From contig JAHHQG010000026.1 of the NCBI GenBank assembly GCA_018729555.1, forward strand, positions 385,329 through 449,328: DNA of 64,000 nt, read 5' to 3'. Shown piece by piece: positions 1-10,344 of this stretch (positions are counted from its first letter, which is position 1; each line of letters starts with the position of its first letter). Both the position numbers and the translations under genes were made by a program. The notes under the pieces are model-generated. The model was not told the origin of the DNA. It worked only from the letters and a program-made list of their open reading frames with translations, and did not search any database. The stretch is from Clostridiales bacterium. Its GTDB lineage: Bacteria > Bacillota > Sulfobacillia > RBS10-35.

Positions 1-540
1 GAGCTCTCGGAGCCTTTTTCCTCTTGGGATGCCATCTACCGGTGCAAGAAGCCCATCATCGCCGCCGTCCACGGGTATGCCCTGGGGGGAGGGCTGGAGC
101 TGGCCATGATGTGCGACATCATCGTGGCGGCGGAAGATGCCAAGCTGGGGCAACCGGAGATCAAACTGGGGGTGATCCCCGGGGCGGGAGGGACCCAGCG
201 CCTCCCGCGGGCGGTGGGGAAGGCGGCGGCCATGGAGATGGTCTTGACGGGGGAGCCCATCTCGGCGGAACGGGCCTTCCAGCTGGGGCTGGTGAGCAAA
301 GTCGTGGCGCCGGAGGTCCTCTTGGAGGAAGCCCTCAAGCTGGCCCGCTCCATCGCGGAGAAGCCCCGTGTGGCCGTGCGGATGGCGAAGGAGGCCATCC
401 TCGCCGCCTTTGAGACGCCCCTTTCCGAAGGCCTCCGGTTCGAGCGGCGGGCCTTCTACTTCCTCTTTGCCAGCGAGGACCAGAAAGAGGGCATGAAGGC
501 CTTCATGGAGCGGCGTCCACCCCGGTTCAAAGGTCGCTAG
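1..540 (+). CDS. enoyl-CoA hydratase/isomerase family protein (5' truncated by window edge)
   Basis: Frame continues to position 1; crotonase motifs [27 protein letters not shown]...[22 protein letters not shown]. Confidence 0.93.
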   Translation, partial: ELSEPFSSWDAIYRCKKPIIAAVHGYALGGGLELAMMCDIIVAAEDAKLGQPEIKLGVIPGAGGTQRLPRAVGKAAAMEMVLTGEPISAERAFQLGLVSKVVAPEVLLEEALKLARSIAEKPRVAVRMAKEAILAAFETPLSEGLRFERRAFYFLFASEDQKEGMKAFMERRPPRFKGR

Positions 541-552
541 GAGGGATGGGAC

Positions 553-1344
553 ATGGCGGACGTCCTCTATGAAAAAGAGGGAGGGGTGGCCCTCATCACC
601 CTGAACCGGCCCGAGAGCCTGAACGCCATCAACGAGAGCTTAGGGCAGGAGCTCGTGCGGGTCCTCAAGGAGGCGGCCCGGGATCCTTCCGTGAGGGCGG
701 TGGTCCTGACGGGAGCCGGCCGGGCCTTTTGCGCCGGGGCAGACCTGAAGGATCAGGAGCTGGCGATGGAGGCGGGAAAGATTTCCCTGGGCGATCTCCT
801 CCGCCGGCGCTACAACCCCACCATCGAGCTCCTCACCACCATGGAGAAGCCGGTCCTCGCCGCCGTCAACGGGGTGGCGGCGGGGGCGGGGGCCAGCCTG
901 GCTTTGGCCTGCGACCTTCGGGTGGCCTCCGAGGATGCCCGGATGCTCCAGGCCTTCGTCCAGGCGGGGCTGGTCCCCGATTCGGGAGCGACCTTTTTCC
1001 TCACCCGGATGGTGGGCCTTTCCCGGGCCATGGCCTGGGCCATGACGGGCCAGCCGGTGGAGGCGAAGGAGCTCTTCCACCTGGGGGTCTATCACCGGCT
1101 GGTGCCCAAGGAAAAGGTGCTGGAGGAAGCCCTTTCGTGGGCGAAGGAGCTAGCTCAGGGCCCCTATAGCCTGGGGCTCATCAAGCGGGCCGTCCGGCGG
1201 GCGGCGGAGGGGAGCCTGGCCTTCACCCTGGAATACGAGGCCCAGCTTCAGGAGGCGGCGGGGAGGAGCCCCGATCACGCCGAAGGGGTGGCGGCCTTCC
1301 GGGAGAAGCGGCCGCCCCGGTTTACCGGCAGGGGGGGAGGCTAA
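553..1344 (+). CDS. enoyl-CoA hydratase/isomerase (PaaG-like)
   Basis: Crotonase motifs [34 protein letters not shown]. Confidence 0.92.
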   Translation: MADVLYEKEGGVALITLNRPESLNAINESLGQELVRVLKEAARDPSVRAVVLTGAGRAFCAGADLKDQELAMEAGKISLGDLLRRRYNPTIELLTTMEKPVLAAVNGVAAGAGASLALACDLRVASEDARMLQAFVQAGLVPDSGATFFLTRMVGLSRAMAWAMTGQPVEAKELFHLGVYHRLVPKEKVLEEALSWAKELAQGPYSLGLIKRAVRRAAEGSLAFTLEYEAQLQEAAGRSPDHAEGVAAFREKRPPRFTGRGGG

Positions 1345-1345
1345 G

Positions 1346-2566
1346 GTGCGAGAGGTCTACGTCGTGGAGGCTCTCCGGAGCCCCTTTGGCCGCTACGGTG
1401 GAGCCCTTTCTAGGGTGCGCCCCGACGATCTGGCCGCCTACCTTTTGCAGGCGGTGGTGAAAAAGAGCGGCATCGATCCCCGCCTCATCGAGGACGTGTA
1501 CCTGGGCTGCGCCAACCAGGCGGGGGAGGACAACCGCAACGTGGCCCGCATGGCGGTGCTCCTGGCGGGCCTCCCCGAAGAGGTGGCGGGGTCAACGGTG
1601 AATCGCCTCTGCGCCTCGGGGCTGGAAGCGGTGATCCAGGCGGCCAGGGCCATCGCCCTGGGGGAGGGGGACGTCTTCCTGGCGGGCGGCGTGGAGAGCA
1701 TGTCCCGGGCTCCCTGGGTGATGGCCAAGCCGGAGACGGCCTTTCCCCGGGGCGAACAGACGGTCTACGACACGACCTTGGGCTGGCGCTTTCCCAATCC
1801 CCGCTTTCCCTATCCCCTCTCCTCCATGGGGGAGACGGCGGAAAACGTGGCGGAAAAGTGGAAGATCCCCCGGGAAGACCAGGACCGGTTTGCCCTTCGG
1901 AGTCAGCAAGGCTGGCAGCGGGGAAAAGAAAAGGGGGTGTGGAAAGAGGAGGTGGTTCCCATCCCCGTGAAGGGGCGGAAGGGGGAGATCTTCTGGGTGG
2001 AGGAAGACGAGCACCCCCGGCCCGATACCACCTTGGAGAAGCTGGCGGCCCTTCCCCCCGTCTTTCGGGAAGGAGGGACCGTCACGGCCGGCAACAGCTC
2101 GGGGATTAACGACGGGGCGGCGGTAGTCCTCCTCATGAGCGGGGAGAAGGTGAAAGAGCTGGGGCTAAAGCCCCTTGCCCGTTGGGTGGGCGCGGCGGTG
2201 GCGGGGGTGAACCCCGAGTACATGGGCATCGGGCCGGTGCCGGCGGTGGGAAAGCTCCTTTCCCGCCACGGCCTTACCCTGGACGACATCGATCTCCTGG
2301 AGCTCAACGAGGCTTTTGCCGCCCAGGCCCTCGCCTGCTTTAAGGAGTGGGGCCTGGACGTGTTCGGGCGGGATGGGGAGCGGATCAACCCTTACGGGGG
2401 GGCCATCGCCGTGGGCCATCCCCTGGGGGCCAGCGGCGCCCGGTTGGTGACCACCTTGGTCCGGGAGCTGAAGCGGCGAAACGGAAGGTACGGGGTGGCC
2501 ACCTTGTGCGTGGGGGTGGGCCAGGGGGTGGCGAGCCTTTTCGAAAATCCCGAGGCAAAGGGGTGA
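1346..2566 (+). CDS. acetyl-CoA acetyltransferase / 3-ketoacyl-CoA thiolase (GTG start)
   Basis: Thiolase motifs [37 protein letters not shown]. Confidence 0.95.
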   Translation: MREVYVVEALRSPFGRYGGALSRVRPDDLAAYLLQAVVKKSGIDPRLIEDVYLGCANQAGEDNRNVARMAVLLAGLPEEVAGSTVNRLCASGLEAVIQAARAIALGEGDVFLAGGVESMSRAPWVMAKPETAFPRGEQTVYDTTLGWRFPNPRFPYPLSSMGETAENVAEKWKIPREDQDRFALRSQQGWQRGKEKGVWKEEVVPIPVKGRKGEIFWVEEDEHPRPDTTLEKLAALPPVFREGGTVTAGNSSGINDGAAVVLLMSGEKVKELGLKPLARWVGAAVAGVNPEYMGIGPVPAVGKLLSRHGLTLDDIDLLELNEAFAAQALACFKEWGLDVFGRDGERINPYGGAIAVGHPLGASGARLVTTLVRELKRRNGRYGVATLCVGVGQGVASLFENPEAKG

Positions 2567-2570
2567 AGCC

Positions 2571-4043
2571 ATGAGAGAAGTCAAAATGTACATCGGCGGG
2601 AAGTGGGTCGAGGCCCTTTCAGGAGAGACCTTCCCCACCTACAACCCCGCCACGGGCGAAGAAATCGCCCGGGTGCCCAGGGCAGGTCCCGAGGATGTGG
2701 ACCGGGCGGTGGAGGCAGCCCGGGCCGCCATGGAAGGCCCCTGGGGAACCCGCATCACCCCGAGGGAAAGGGCCCGGCTCCTCTGGAAGCTGGCTTCTCT
2801 GATGCGGGATCGCTTTGAAGAGCTCCTCCACCTGGAGGTGGAGAACAGCGGGAAGGCCATCACAGGGGTGGCGGGGGAGCTCCAGCAGGCGGTGGAGAAC
2901 TTCGAGTACTTCGGAGGCCTGGCCGACAAGATCTTCGGGCGGACAGCCCCCGCCGCGCCCTACCTCTTCCACTACACCGTGAGGGAACCGGTGGGGGTAG
3001 CGGCCCAGATCATCCCCTGGAACTATCCCCTCATGATGCTCAGCTGGAAGCTGGCGCCGGCCCTGGCGGCAGGGTGTGCGGTGGTGGTCAAGCCCGCCAG
3101 CGCCACGCCCCTCACGGCCCTGAAGATGGCGGAGCTCATCGAAGAGGCGGGGTTTCCCCCGGGGGTGGTGAACATCGTCACGGGGCCGGGGACCGAGGTG
3201 GGCCGGTACCTGGTGCAGCACCCCGGGGTGGATAAAGTGGCCTTCACGGGAGAGACCTCCACCGGGCGGGAGATCATGAAGCTGGCGGCCGACGGCATCA
3301 AGCGGGTGTCTTTGGAGCTGGGGGGGAAATCCCCCAACATCGTCTTTGAGGATGCCGATCTGGAAGGAGCCATCCCCGGGTCCCTCTGGGCCATCTTCAC
3401 CAGCGGCGGCCAGTCTTGCGAAGCTCGCTCCCGCATCCTGGTCCACGAATCCCTCCTGGACGAATTCGTGGAGAAGTTCAGCGAAAAGGCGTCATCCCTC
3501 AAGGTGGGGGATCCTATGGATCCCTCCACCCACATCGGGTCCCTCATCTCTCCCTCCCACTGGGAAAGGGTCCACAGCTACGTGAGATTGGGGGTGGAGG
3601 AAGGGGCCCGGGTGGTGACGGGAGGCGGCCGCCCCGACGATCCCGCCCTCAGCCGGGGTTCCTTTTACCGGCCCACGGTCCTGGCACCGGTGAGCATGGA
3701 GATGAAGGTGGCCCAGGAGGAGATCTTCGGCCCGGTGGCCGCCATCATCCCCTTCCGGGAAGAAGAAGAGGCCATCGCCCTCGCCAACAAGACCCGCTAC
3801 GGTTTGGCAGCCACCCTCTGGACGAGGGACAGCGCCCGGGCCCACCGGGTGGCGGCGGCCATCAAGGCGGGGGTGGTGACGGTGAACCATCCTTTTACGG
3901 CGTTTCCGGGCACGCCCTTTGGCGGCTACAAAGAATCGGGGTTCGGGCGGGAGCTGGGGATGGAGGCCCTGGATCTCTACACCGAGGTGAAGAGCGTCAT
4001 GATCCTCACCCGGCCAAAGCCCGTCAACCCATGGAAGGTGTGA
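2571..4043 (+). CDS. NAD(P)-dependent aldehyde dehydrogenase
   Basis: ALDH motifs IIPWNYPLMM, FTGETSTGREI, LELGGKSPNIVFEDAD, GQSCEARSR. Confidence 0.95.
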   Translation: MREVKMYIGGKWVEALSGETFPTYNPATGEEIARVPRAGPEDVDRAVEAARAAMEGPWGTRITPRERARLLWKLASLMRDRFEELLHLEVENSGKAITGVAGELQQAVENFEYFGGLADKIFGRTAPAAPYLFHYTVREPVGVAAQIIPWNYPLMMLSWKLAPALAAGCAVVVKPASATPLTALKMAELIEEAGFPPGVVNIVTGPGTEVGRYLVQHPGVDKVAFTGETSTGREIMKLAADGIKRVSLELGGKSPNIVFEDADLEGAIPGSLWAIFTSGGQSCEARSRILVHESLLDEFVEKFSEKASSLKVGDPMDPSTHIGSLISPSHWERVHSYVRLGVEEGARVVTGGGRPDDPALSRGSFYRPTVLAPVSMEMKVAQEEIFGPVAAIIPFREEEEAIALANKTRYGLAATLWTRDSARAHRVAAAIKAGVVTVNHPFTAFPGTPFGGYKESGFGRELGMEALDLYTEVKSVMILTRPKPVNPWKV

Positions 4044-4045
4044 TC

Positions 4046-5119
4046 ATGGGGATCTTCGATGACATGGCCAGAGGCGGCCACGAACAGGTGATGTTCTTCC
4101 GGGAGCCGACCACGGGCCTCCGGGCCATCCTAGCCTTCCACAACACCGTCCTGGGGCCGGGGCTGGGGGGAACCCGGATGTACCCCTACGCCAGCGAAGA
4201 GGAGGCCCTGGAGGATGTCCTCCGCCTCTCCAAGGGCATGACCTACAAGTCGGCGGCGGTGGATCTCGATTTCGGCGGTGCCAAGTGCGTCATCTGGGGG
4301 GATCCCCGAAGGGACAAGACCCCTGAACTGATGCGGGCCCTGGGGCGCTTTGTGGAAGGATTGAAAGGCCGCTTTTACACCGGCACCGATGTGGGGACCA
4401 CCCCCGAGGATTTCGCCGTGGCGGCAAAGGAATGCCGGTACATCGTGGGGCTTCCCAAAGCTTATGGCGGCGGGGGCGATAGCTCCGTCCCCACGGCGAA
4501 GGGCGTCTTCTACGGCATGCAAGCGGTGGCCCAGTTCCTCTGGGGGAGCCCGGACCTCAAGGGGCGGCGCATCGCCATCCAGGGGGTGGGGAAGGTGGGC
4601 GAAAAGCTGGCCCGCCATCTTCACGAGGCGGGGGCAGAGCTCATCCTTGCCGATGTGGATGAAGCGAGGGCGAAGACGGTGGCGGAGGAGCTGGGCGCCC
4701 AGGTGGTAGCCCCCGACGAGATCCTCTACCAGCCTTGCGACATCCTGAGCCCCTGCGCCCTTGGGGGGATCCTCAACGAGGAGACCATCCCGCGGCTGAA
4801 GTGCCAAGCGGTGGCGGGCTCCGCCAATAACCAGCTGAAGGAGCCCGAAGATGGCCATCGCCTCCACCAGCGAGGGATCCTCTACGCTCCCGATTACATC
4901 ATCAATGCGGGAGGCCTCATCCAGGTGGCCGATGAGCTGGATCCCCGGGGGTTCCACGAGGAGCGGGTCCTGGCCAAGACCCTCGCCATCAAGGAGAGCC
5001 TCCTCCGGATCTTTGCCTTGGCCAAAGAAAAGGGCATCTCACCGGCCGAGGCAGCCGATCACCTGGTGGAGGAGAAGCTGGAGACCATCTTTGGCCTGAG
5101 GAAGGTTCGCCCGTTTTAG
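4046..5119 (+). CDS. Glu/Leu/Phe/Val dehydrogenase (leucine-dehydrogenase type)
   Basis: Within the longer ORF 3416-5119; ATG at 4046. Motifs GPGLGGTRMYPY, MTYKSAAVDLDFGGAKCVI, IQGVGKVGEKLA. Confidence 0.9.
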   Translation: MGIFDDMARGGHEQVMFFREPTTGLRAILAFHNTVLGPGLGGTRMYPYASEEEALEDVLRLSKGMTYKSAAVDLDFGGAKCVIWGDPRRDKTPELMRALGRFVEGLKGRFYTGTDVGTTPEDFAVAAKECRYIVGLPKAYGGGGDSSVPTAKGVFYGMQAVAQFLWGSPDLKGRRIAIQGVGKVGEKLARHLHEAGAELILADVDEARAKTVAEELGAQVVAPDEILYQPCDILSPCALGGILNEETIPRLKCQAVAGSANNQLKEPEDGHRLHQRGILYAPDYIINAGGLIQVADELDPRGFHEERVLAKTLAIKESLLRIFALAKEKGISPAEAADHLVEEKLETIFGLRKVRPF

Positions 5120-5140
5120 GGATCGAAGGGTACCCATCCC

Positions 5141-5181
5141 CCGGCAAGGCGGGGAATCTCCTGCCTTGCCGGTGTTCTTTT
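5141..5181. terminator. intrinsic terminator, probably bidirectional, between convergent operons
   Basis: CCGGCAAGGC-loop-GCCTTGCCGG perfect 10-bp stem followed by TGTTCTTTT. Confidence 0.8.
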
Positions 5182-5237
5182 CTCTCCGCCGGCCATCGAT
5201 GAAAGGGGAAGCCCACCCTTTCAACGGCGGGAGGAGG

Positions 5238-5963
5238 TCACGCCAGCTTTTGCCTTGCCCAGGCGCTGACGAAATCCACCGCCAGGACGGCCCCCACAAT
5301 GGCCAGGAGCATCATCCCCACCCTGGGCCAGTGATAGGCCTGAAGGGCGAAGAGGAGCGGCGTCCCGATGCCGCCCGCCCCCACCACCCCCAGGACGGTG
5401 GCTGCCCTCACATTGATCTCGAAGCGGTAGATGGCCAGGGATAAAAAGGCGGGGAGCACCTGGGGCAAAAGCGCCAGCCAGAGGATGCTGGCGGAAGGAG
5501 CCCCCGCCGCCAAAAGGGCCTCCCGGGGTCCTGGAGAAACGTGTTCCACCGCTTCTCCGTAGAGCTTTCCCAGCATGCCGGTGGAATGGACCGCCAGGGC
5601 CATCACCCCGGCAAAGGGACCCGGACCCAGTCCCACCAGGAAGATGATGGCCAAGATCAACTCCGGGAAGGTTCTGACCGCCGCCAAAAATCCTTTGGCC
5701 ACCGGGTGATGGGCTGCCCAAAATCCGAAGGGAATCGCCAAAAGAGCCGCCAGGGCTGTGCCGACAAAGGCCATCTCCAGGCTCTCGAGAAGATAAAGGA
5801 GCGTTTCCGCGGCAAAAGACCAGTCGGGGTGCAAGATGCCTTCCACCATCTTTCCCGCCATGGAGAGCCCCTGCGCCAGGCTCCTCCCGGGCCACGAGAT
5901 GCCCAAAAAGCTCCAGACGAGAAGGAGCCCTAGGACCAGCAGCCAAAGGGATCGCTCTTTCAA
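5238..5963 (-). CDS. phnE: phosphonate-type ABC transporter permease (PhnE family, second copy)
   Basis: TTG start overlapping the upstream stop; EINVRAATVLGVVGAGGIGTPL permease motif. The N-terminal extension of the 409-aa ORF is not coding. Confidence 0.85.
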   Translation of the reverse strand: MKERSLWLLVLGLLLVWSFLGISWPGRSLAQGLSMAGKMVEGILHPDWSFAAETLLYLLESLEMAFVGTALAALLAIPFGFWAAHHPVAKGFLAAVRTFPELILAIIFLVGLGPGPFAGVMALAVHSTGMLGKLYGEAVEHVSPGPREALLAAGAPSASILWLALLPQVLPAFLSLAIYRFEINVRAATVLGVVGAGGIGTPLLFALQAYHWPRVGMMLLAIVGAVLAVDFVSAWARQKLA

Positions 5964-6736
5964 AGGATTCGCCTCCGCATGTAACTGCTCCACCCTTCCA
6001 CCAAAAGGACTGTCGCCAACACCGCCAGCAAAATGGCAGCCACCTTTGAATAGGCCGTCAGTTTCATGGCGGTGGTGAGGAGGCTCCCGACACCGCCGGC
6101 TCCCACCAAACCCAGGATGGTGGCGGCCCGGATGTTGATCTCCAGGGTGTAGAGGACGTAGGAGAGCCAGTCGGGGCTCATCTGGGGCCATGCCCCCCAG
6201 AGGATCCGCACCGTAAGGGGAGCCCCCACCGCTTCCAACGCCTCCAGAGGGCCAGGGTCGACGGTCTCCACCTTCTCGCTCCCCAGCTTTCCGATGATCC
6301 CGAACGAAAAGAGGGCGATGGCCAAAAGCCCGCTCATCATCCCAAGGCCCACCACCGCCACAAAGAGAGCCGCCAGGAGAAGCTCCGGCAAAGTGCGGAG
6401 AAAGTTCAAGAGAAGCCGCGAGAGATGGTACACCCAAGGCGCAGGAGCCGTATTCTGAGCTGCCCAAAAGAGGAAGGGAAAGCTGAAAAGGGCCCCCAGG
6501 GCCGTTCCCGCGATGGACATCCGAAGCGTCGCCAAAAGGGCCGGCAAGACCTTTCCCATGTAGGAGAAATCAGGGTGGAGGAACTCCTGGAAGAGGCGGA
6601 CCATCTGGGGGAGGCCCTGGAGGAGCTCATGGGGTCGGATCCCCAAATGCCAGCTGGCCGCCAAAAGGAGTCCCACGAGGGCAAGACCTCCCGCGTACCA
6701 AGCCCACGGGAAGGGAACCCGGGGAGCTTCTTCAAT
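5960..6736 (-). CDS. phnE: phosphonate-type ABC transporter permease (PhnE family)
   Basis: [22 protein letters not shown] motif; start uncertain (ATT at 6736 or upstream within the ORF to 6838). Confidence 0.82.
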   Translation of the reverse strand: MEEAPRVPFPWAWYAGGLALVGLLLAASWHLGIRPHELLQGLPQMVRLFQEFLHPDFSYMGKVLPALLATLRMSIAGTALGALFSFPFLFWAAQNTAPAPWVYHLSRLLLNFLRTLPELLLAALFVAVVGLGMMSGLLAIALFSFGIIGKLGSEKVETVDPGPLEALEAVGAPLTVRILWGAWPQMSPDWLSYVLYTLEINIRAATILGLVGAGGVGSLLTTAMKLTAYSKVAAILLAVLATVLLVEGWSSYMRRRIL

Positions 6737-7589
6737 CCATGGTGAGGCCCGCCGGGAAAGCTTCCTCCCGGTAGGCCGCCCTCCCTTTGCCGTAGATGGA
6801 CGCAAAGACCTGAGGGGTGGCCTTGGCCACAGGCCCATCGAAGACCACCTCCCCTGCCCGCATCCCGATGATGCGGGTGGCGTACCGGCGAGCCAGATCG
6901 ACGGAATGAAGATTCACCACCGTGGTGATCCCCAGCTGGCGGTTGATGCGGGCCAGATCCTCCATGATCATCTCGGTGGTGACGGGGTCCAGGCTGGCCA
7001 CCGGTTCATCCGCCAGGAGGACCCGGGGTTCCTGGCAAAGGGCCCGGGCGATGGCCACCCGCTGCTGCTGCCCTCCCGATAGCCGGTCCGCGCGGGAAAA
7101 GATCTTTTCCTCCAGCCCGACCCGCTGCAGCGCCTGGCGGGCGAGGCGGCGATCCTCTTCAGGAAAGAGGCCCAGGACCACCTTCCAGGCGGGAAGATAT
7201 CCTGCCCTCCCCGCAAGGACATTGCGAAAGACCGTCAGCCGGGGCACCAGATGAAAATGCTGAAAGATCATGCCGATCTGCCGCCGGATCACCCTCAGCT
7301 TTTCGGGAGAAGCTTCCCGCACGTTCTGTCCCAGGACCCAGATCTCCCCTTCATCCACCTCCACCAACCGGTTGATGGCCCGCAAGAGGGTGGATTTCCC
7401 CGCGCCGCTCAGGCCTACCACCGCCACGAACTCCCCCGGGTAGATGGCCAGGTGGACATCCTTTAGGGCCACCGTCGAACCGTACCGCTTGGTGACACCC
7501 ACCAGACGGATGAGGGCCGGGTCCGACGGGGATGGATGGAGGGACGGGGAGCCACCCGTCCCTCCGCCGGGATCAGGGCAAAAGACCAT
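6732..7589 (-). CDS. phnC: phosphonate-type ABC transporter ATP-binding protein
   Basis: Walker [35 protein letters not shown] signature; start may lie downstream near 7520. Confidence 0.9.
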   Translation of the reverse strand: MVFCPDPGGGTGGSPSLHPSPSDPALIRLVGVTKRYGSTVALKDVHLAIYPGEFVAVVGLSGAGKSTLLRAINRLVEVDEGEIWVLGQNVREASPEKLRVIRRQIGMIFQHFHLVPRLTVFRNVLAGRAGYLPAWKVVLGLFPEEDRRLARQALQRVGLEEKIFSRADRLSGGQQQRVAIARALCQEPRVLLADEPVASLDPVTTEMIMEDLARINRQLGITTVVNLHSVDLARRYATRIIGMRAGEVVFDGPVAKATPQVFASIYGKGRAAYREEAFPAGLTMD

Positions 7590-7592
7590 CGA

Positions 7593-8459
7593 TCACTGCC
7601 CCAAGAGACGGCTGGCTTCCCGCACCACATCGAAGTCGGCATCCTTGGCGGGCGCATAGCCGTCATGGTTGTAGATCTCCTTGATGACCTTTTTCCCCTC
7701 GGGATCCTCCGCGATGGCCAGGAAGGCCTTCCGGATCTTCTCCTTCCACTCGGGGGAAAGGGACGACCTGACCGACACTGTGTCGTTGGGGATGGGATCG
7801 GTGTAGGCGAGGATCCGGGTCTTTTGCATGACGTCGGGGTCCACCTTCTGGACGATGGTGCGGGCGTCGTCGAAGCTGAAGGCGGCATCCACATCGCCCC
7901 TAAGGAGGGCCAAAATGGTCTTGTCGTGACCCCCCGCCTCCACGAGATTCGCGTCCTTTTCGGGATCGATGCCGTTTTTCTTCAGGAGCACCACGGGATA
8001 GACATAGCCGGAAGTGGATTGGGGATCGACAAAGGCGATGGTTTTCCCCTTGAGGTCGGCGATGGACTGGATGGGGCTAGCGGCCCGGACCACGATCTGG
8101 GAGCGGTAGGAGTCGGAACCGTTGCGGATGGCCTTGAGGAGAACGTCGGCATAGCCCTTTTCCTTGGCTGTCACATACCCTTTGGGGTTGAGGAATCCGA
8201 TGTCCACCTTGCCGGCCCCCATGCCTTCGATGACGGCCGTGTAATCGCTCCCCACAAAGACTTCCACCGGAATCCCCAGCTGGGCTGTCAAAAGATCCGC
8301 CAGCGGTTTTGCTTTGGCCTGAAGGTTTTCGGCTTCCTGGGAGGGGACAAACCCTACCACCAGCTTTTGAGGTTCTGCCGACGCGGTGGAACCGCAGGCG
8401 CTCAAAAGGGGTAGCGCCAGGAGCAGGAGGAGAAGAGCCCACCCGCTGAACTTTTTCAT
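7593..8459 (-). CDS. phnD: phosphonate-type ABC transporter substrate-binding lipoprotein
   Basis: Lipobox LLSACGS; PhnD-like VGFVPSQEAENLQAKAKPLADLLTAQLGIPVEVFVGSDYTAVIEGMGAGKVDIGFLNP. Confidence 0.92.
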   Translation of the reverse strand: MKKFSGWALLLLLLALPLLSACGSTASAEPQKLVVGFVPSQEAENLQAKAKPLADLLTAQLGIPVEVFVGSDYTAVIEGMGAGKVDIGFLNPKGYVTAKEKGYADVLLKAIRNGSDSYRSQIVVRAASPIQSIADLKGKTIAFVDPQSTSGYVYPVVLLKKNGIDPEKDANLVEAGGHDKTILALLRGDVDAAFSFDDARTIVQKVDPDVMQKTRILAYTDPIPNDTVSVRSSLSPEWKEKIRKAFLAIAEDPEGKKVIKEIYNHDGYAPAKDADFDVVREASRLLGQ

Positions 8460-8553
8460 AGACAAGCCTCCTTTGGGCGTAAAGGTCGAGTCCATTATGG
8501 GGGGCTCCATCCCGTCCGTGGGTTAAGGAACATCCGGGAGCGGGTAAAATTTC

Positions 8554-8580
8554 CCTAAGCTTTCATAAGGATCCATAAGG
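8554..8580. promoter_or_regulatory. candidate operator upstream of phnDCE1E2: three half-sites at 10-bp period
   Basis: CCTAAGC (8554), CATAAGG (8564), CATAAGG (8574). Confidence 0.4.
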
Positions 8581-8604
8581 CGTTTATTCGAAGGGAGCCG
8601 AAGG

Positions 8605-8630
8605 AAAGGCGGGGAGCCTTCCCCGCCTTT
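8605..8630 (-). terminator. intrinsic terminator downstream of the pdh operon
   Basis: AAAGGCGGGGA-loop-TCCCCGCCTTT inverted repeat. Confidence 0.65.
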
Positions 8631-8655
8631 CAGCGGCGTGTTTCCGGTCCTTCCC

Positions 8656-9027
8656 TCAGGCGAAAACACCTTCGGTGTCGCGGTGGACCTTGAAGCGAAG
8701 GCCTTCCGGCCTCACGAGGACGATGGGATCGGGGAGATCCCGGTCGGTGAGGCGAAAGAGGAGGTGGGGGTAGGTGAAGGCCTGGGTGACGATGGCCCCG
8801 GGGCTGGGCGCGATGTGCTGGACGTACACCACCAGCTGATCGCCGTCCAAGACGGCATCTTCCAGCTCCAGCCGGTGGCCGCCCGTGGGCTGGGGAGAAA
8901 GGGTCACCAGCCACACGGGACCTAAGGCATCTTGCAGGAGGTGGAGGCCCGGGGTTCCCAGGCGCCGTTCCACATCCCGCCGGATTTCTTCGGGGATGGT
9001 GTCGAGGGGGGCTACCAGCGCCGTCAT
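8656..9027 (-). CDS. small protein, possibly PrcB-C-like domain
   Basis: ATG overlaps the stop of the E2 gene (ATGA at 9027-9024); family assignment tentative. Confidence 0.55.
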   Translation of the reverse strand: MTALVAPLDTIPEEIRRDVERRLGTPGLHLLQDALGPVWLVTLSPQPTGGHRLELEDAVLDGDQLVVYVQHIAPSPGAIVTQAFTYPHLLFRLTDRDLPDPIVLVRPEGLRFKVHRDTEGVFA

Positions 9028-10340
9028 CGGCTCAGATCCTCCCATAAGAGCGCGGCCGGCTCTTCAAGATAGCTGGCGATTTCCTTTGTGAAGCGGACGG
9101 CCGCCACACCGTCGATGACCCGATGATCGAAGGAGAGGGTCAGATAAAGGGTATCCCGGATGACCACCTTTCCTTCCCGGACCTGGGGCCGGGGCACGAT
9201 CTTATGAACCCCCAGGATGGCCACTTCAGGGTAATTCACGATGGGGGTGGCGAAAAGGCCCCCCACCGAACCGACGCTGGTGATGGTGAAGGTGCTTCCC
9301 CGGAGCTTTTCGGGCGGAAGGGCCCGCTTTCTCGCGGCTTCCACCAGGGGCGGGATCTCCCGGGCCAGCTCCACCACGCTCAGGCGCTCCGCCTCCCGAA
9401 GGACCGCCACCAGAAGGCCTTCTTCCGTATCTACGGCGATCCCCAGGTGGACATGGGGGTGGAGGACGATCTCTTCCGCCGCTTCATCCAGGGAGGCGTT
9501 GAAAAAGGGGTATTTCTGAAGGGCTTTCACCGCCGCCCTCGCCACGAAGGGAAGGTAGGTGAGGCGGGGTTCCACCTTCTCTTTGAGGCTTTTCCGCAGC
9601 TGCACCAGCTCCGTCACGTCCACTTCGTCCACATGGGTGACCTGGGGCACCCGCTGGTGGGCGAGAGAGAGGCGCTGGGCGATGGCCCTCCGAAGACCCC
9701 GGAGGGGAATCCGCCGGCCTTGCAAGGTGGGCGCCGGTTGGGGCGCCGGAGCCGGCGCCGGGGTGGGAGCGGGGCGAGGCTCCTTCCTTTCTAGCGCCGC
9801 CTCCAGATCCTTCTGGGTGATCCGCCCCTGGGGGCCGGTGCCTTGGATCTCCTCCAGGGGAAGGCCCAGCTCCCGGGCTCTTCTTCGCACCGCCGGGGAA
9901 GCCAGGATGGCCTTCTTTCCTTCCTTGGAGGGCCCCCCTTCTTCTTCCACCACCAAAAGCTCGCCGGTGATCTTTCCCACGATGGCTCCCGCATCTTCTT
10001 CAGGAAGGGCTTCGGATTCCGAGGTTTCCCTCAAAGTATCGGGAAGGGCCGACGCGGGGGGCGGTGAAGCTGGGGGGGAAGCCGACGGCTCCCTCGCCCC
10101 TTCCTCCTCGATGTACGCGAGGACGGCCCCCACGGGAAGCCGCTCGCCTTCCTTCGCCCCATGCTTTTTGAGGATCCCCCTATAGGGGGAGGGGATCTCC
10201 ATGACGGCCTTATCGGTCTCCAGCTCCACCAGCGGCTGGTCTTCCTCCACCCGCTCCCCTTCCGCCACCTTCCAGCGGATGATCTCCGCCTCCGCCATCC
10301 CTTCCCCCAGATCGGGGAGGTGAAAGGCTCTCATGGCCAT
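9024..10340 (-). CDS. 2-oxoacid dehydrogenase E2, dihydrolipoyl acyltransferase
   Basis: Lipoyl motif ETDKAVMEIPSPYRG; catalytic LSFDHRVIDGVAAVRF. Confidence 0.93.
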   Translation of the reverse strand: MAMRAFHLPDLGEGMAEAEIIRWKVAEGERVEEDQPLVELETDKAVMEIPSPYRGILKKHGAKEGERLPVGAVLAYIEEEGAREPSASPPASPPPASALPDTLRETSESEALPEEDAGAIVGKITGELLVVEEEGGPSKEGKKAILASPAVRRRARELGLPLEEIQGTGPQGRITQKDLEAALERKEPRPAPTPAPAPAPQPAPTLQGRRIPLRGLRRAIAQRLSLAHQRVPQVTHVDEVDVTELVQLRKSLKEKVEPRLTYLPFVARAAVKALQKYPFFNASLDEAAEEIVLHPHVHLGIAVDTEEGLLVAVLREAERLSVVELAREIPPLVEAARKRALPPEKLRGSTFTITSVGSVGGLFATPIVNYPEVAILGVHKIVPRPQVREGKVVIRDTLYLTLSFDHRVIDGVAAVRFTKEIASYLEEPAALLWEDLSR

Positions 10341-10344
10341 GATC

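Noticed and set aside
3416-4045. N-terminal 210 aa of ORF 3416-5119
   Set aside because: Overlaps the aldehyde dehydrogenase in another frame; the Leu/Glu dehydrogenase starts at 4046.
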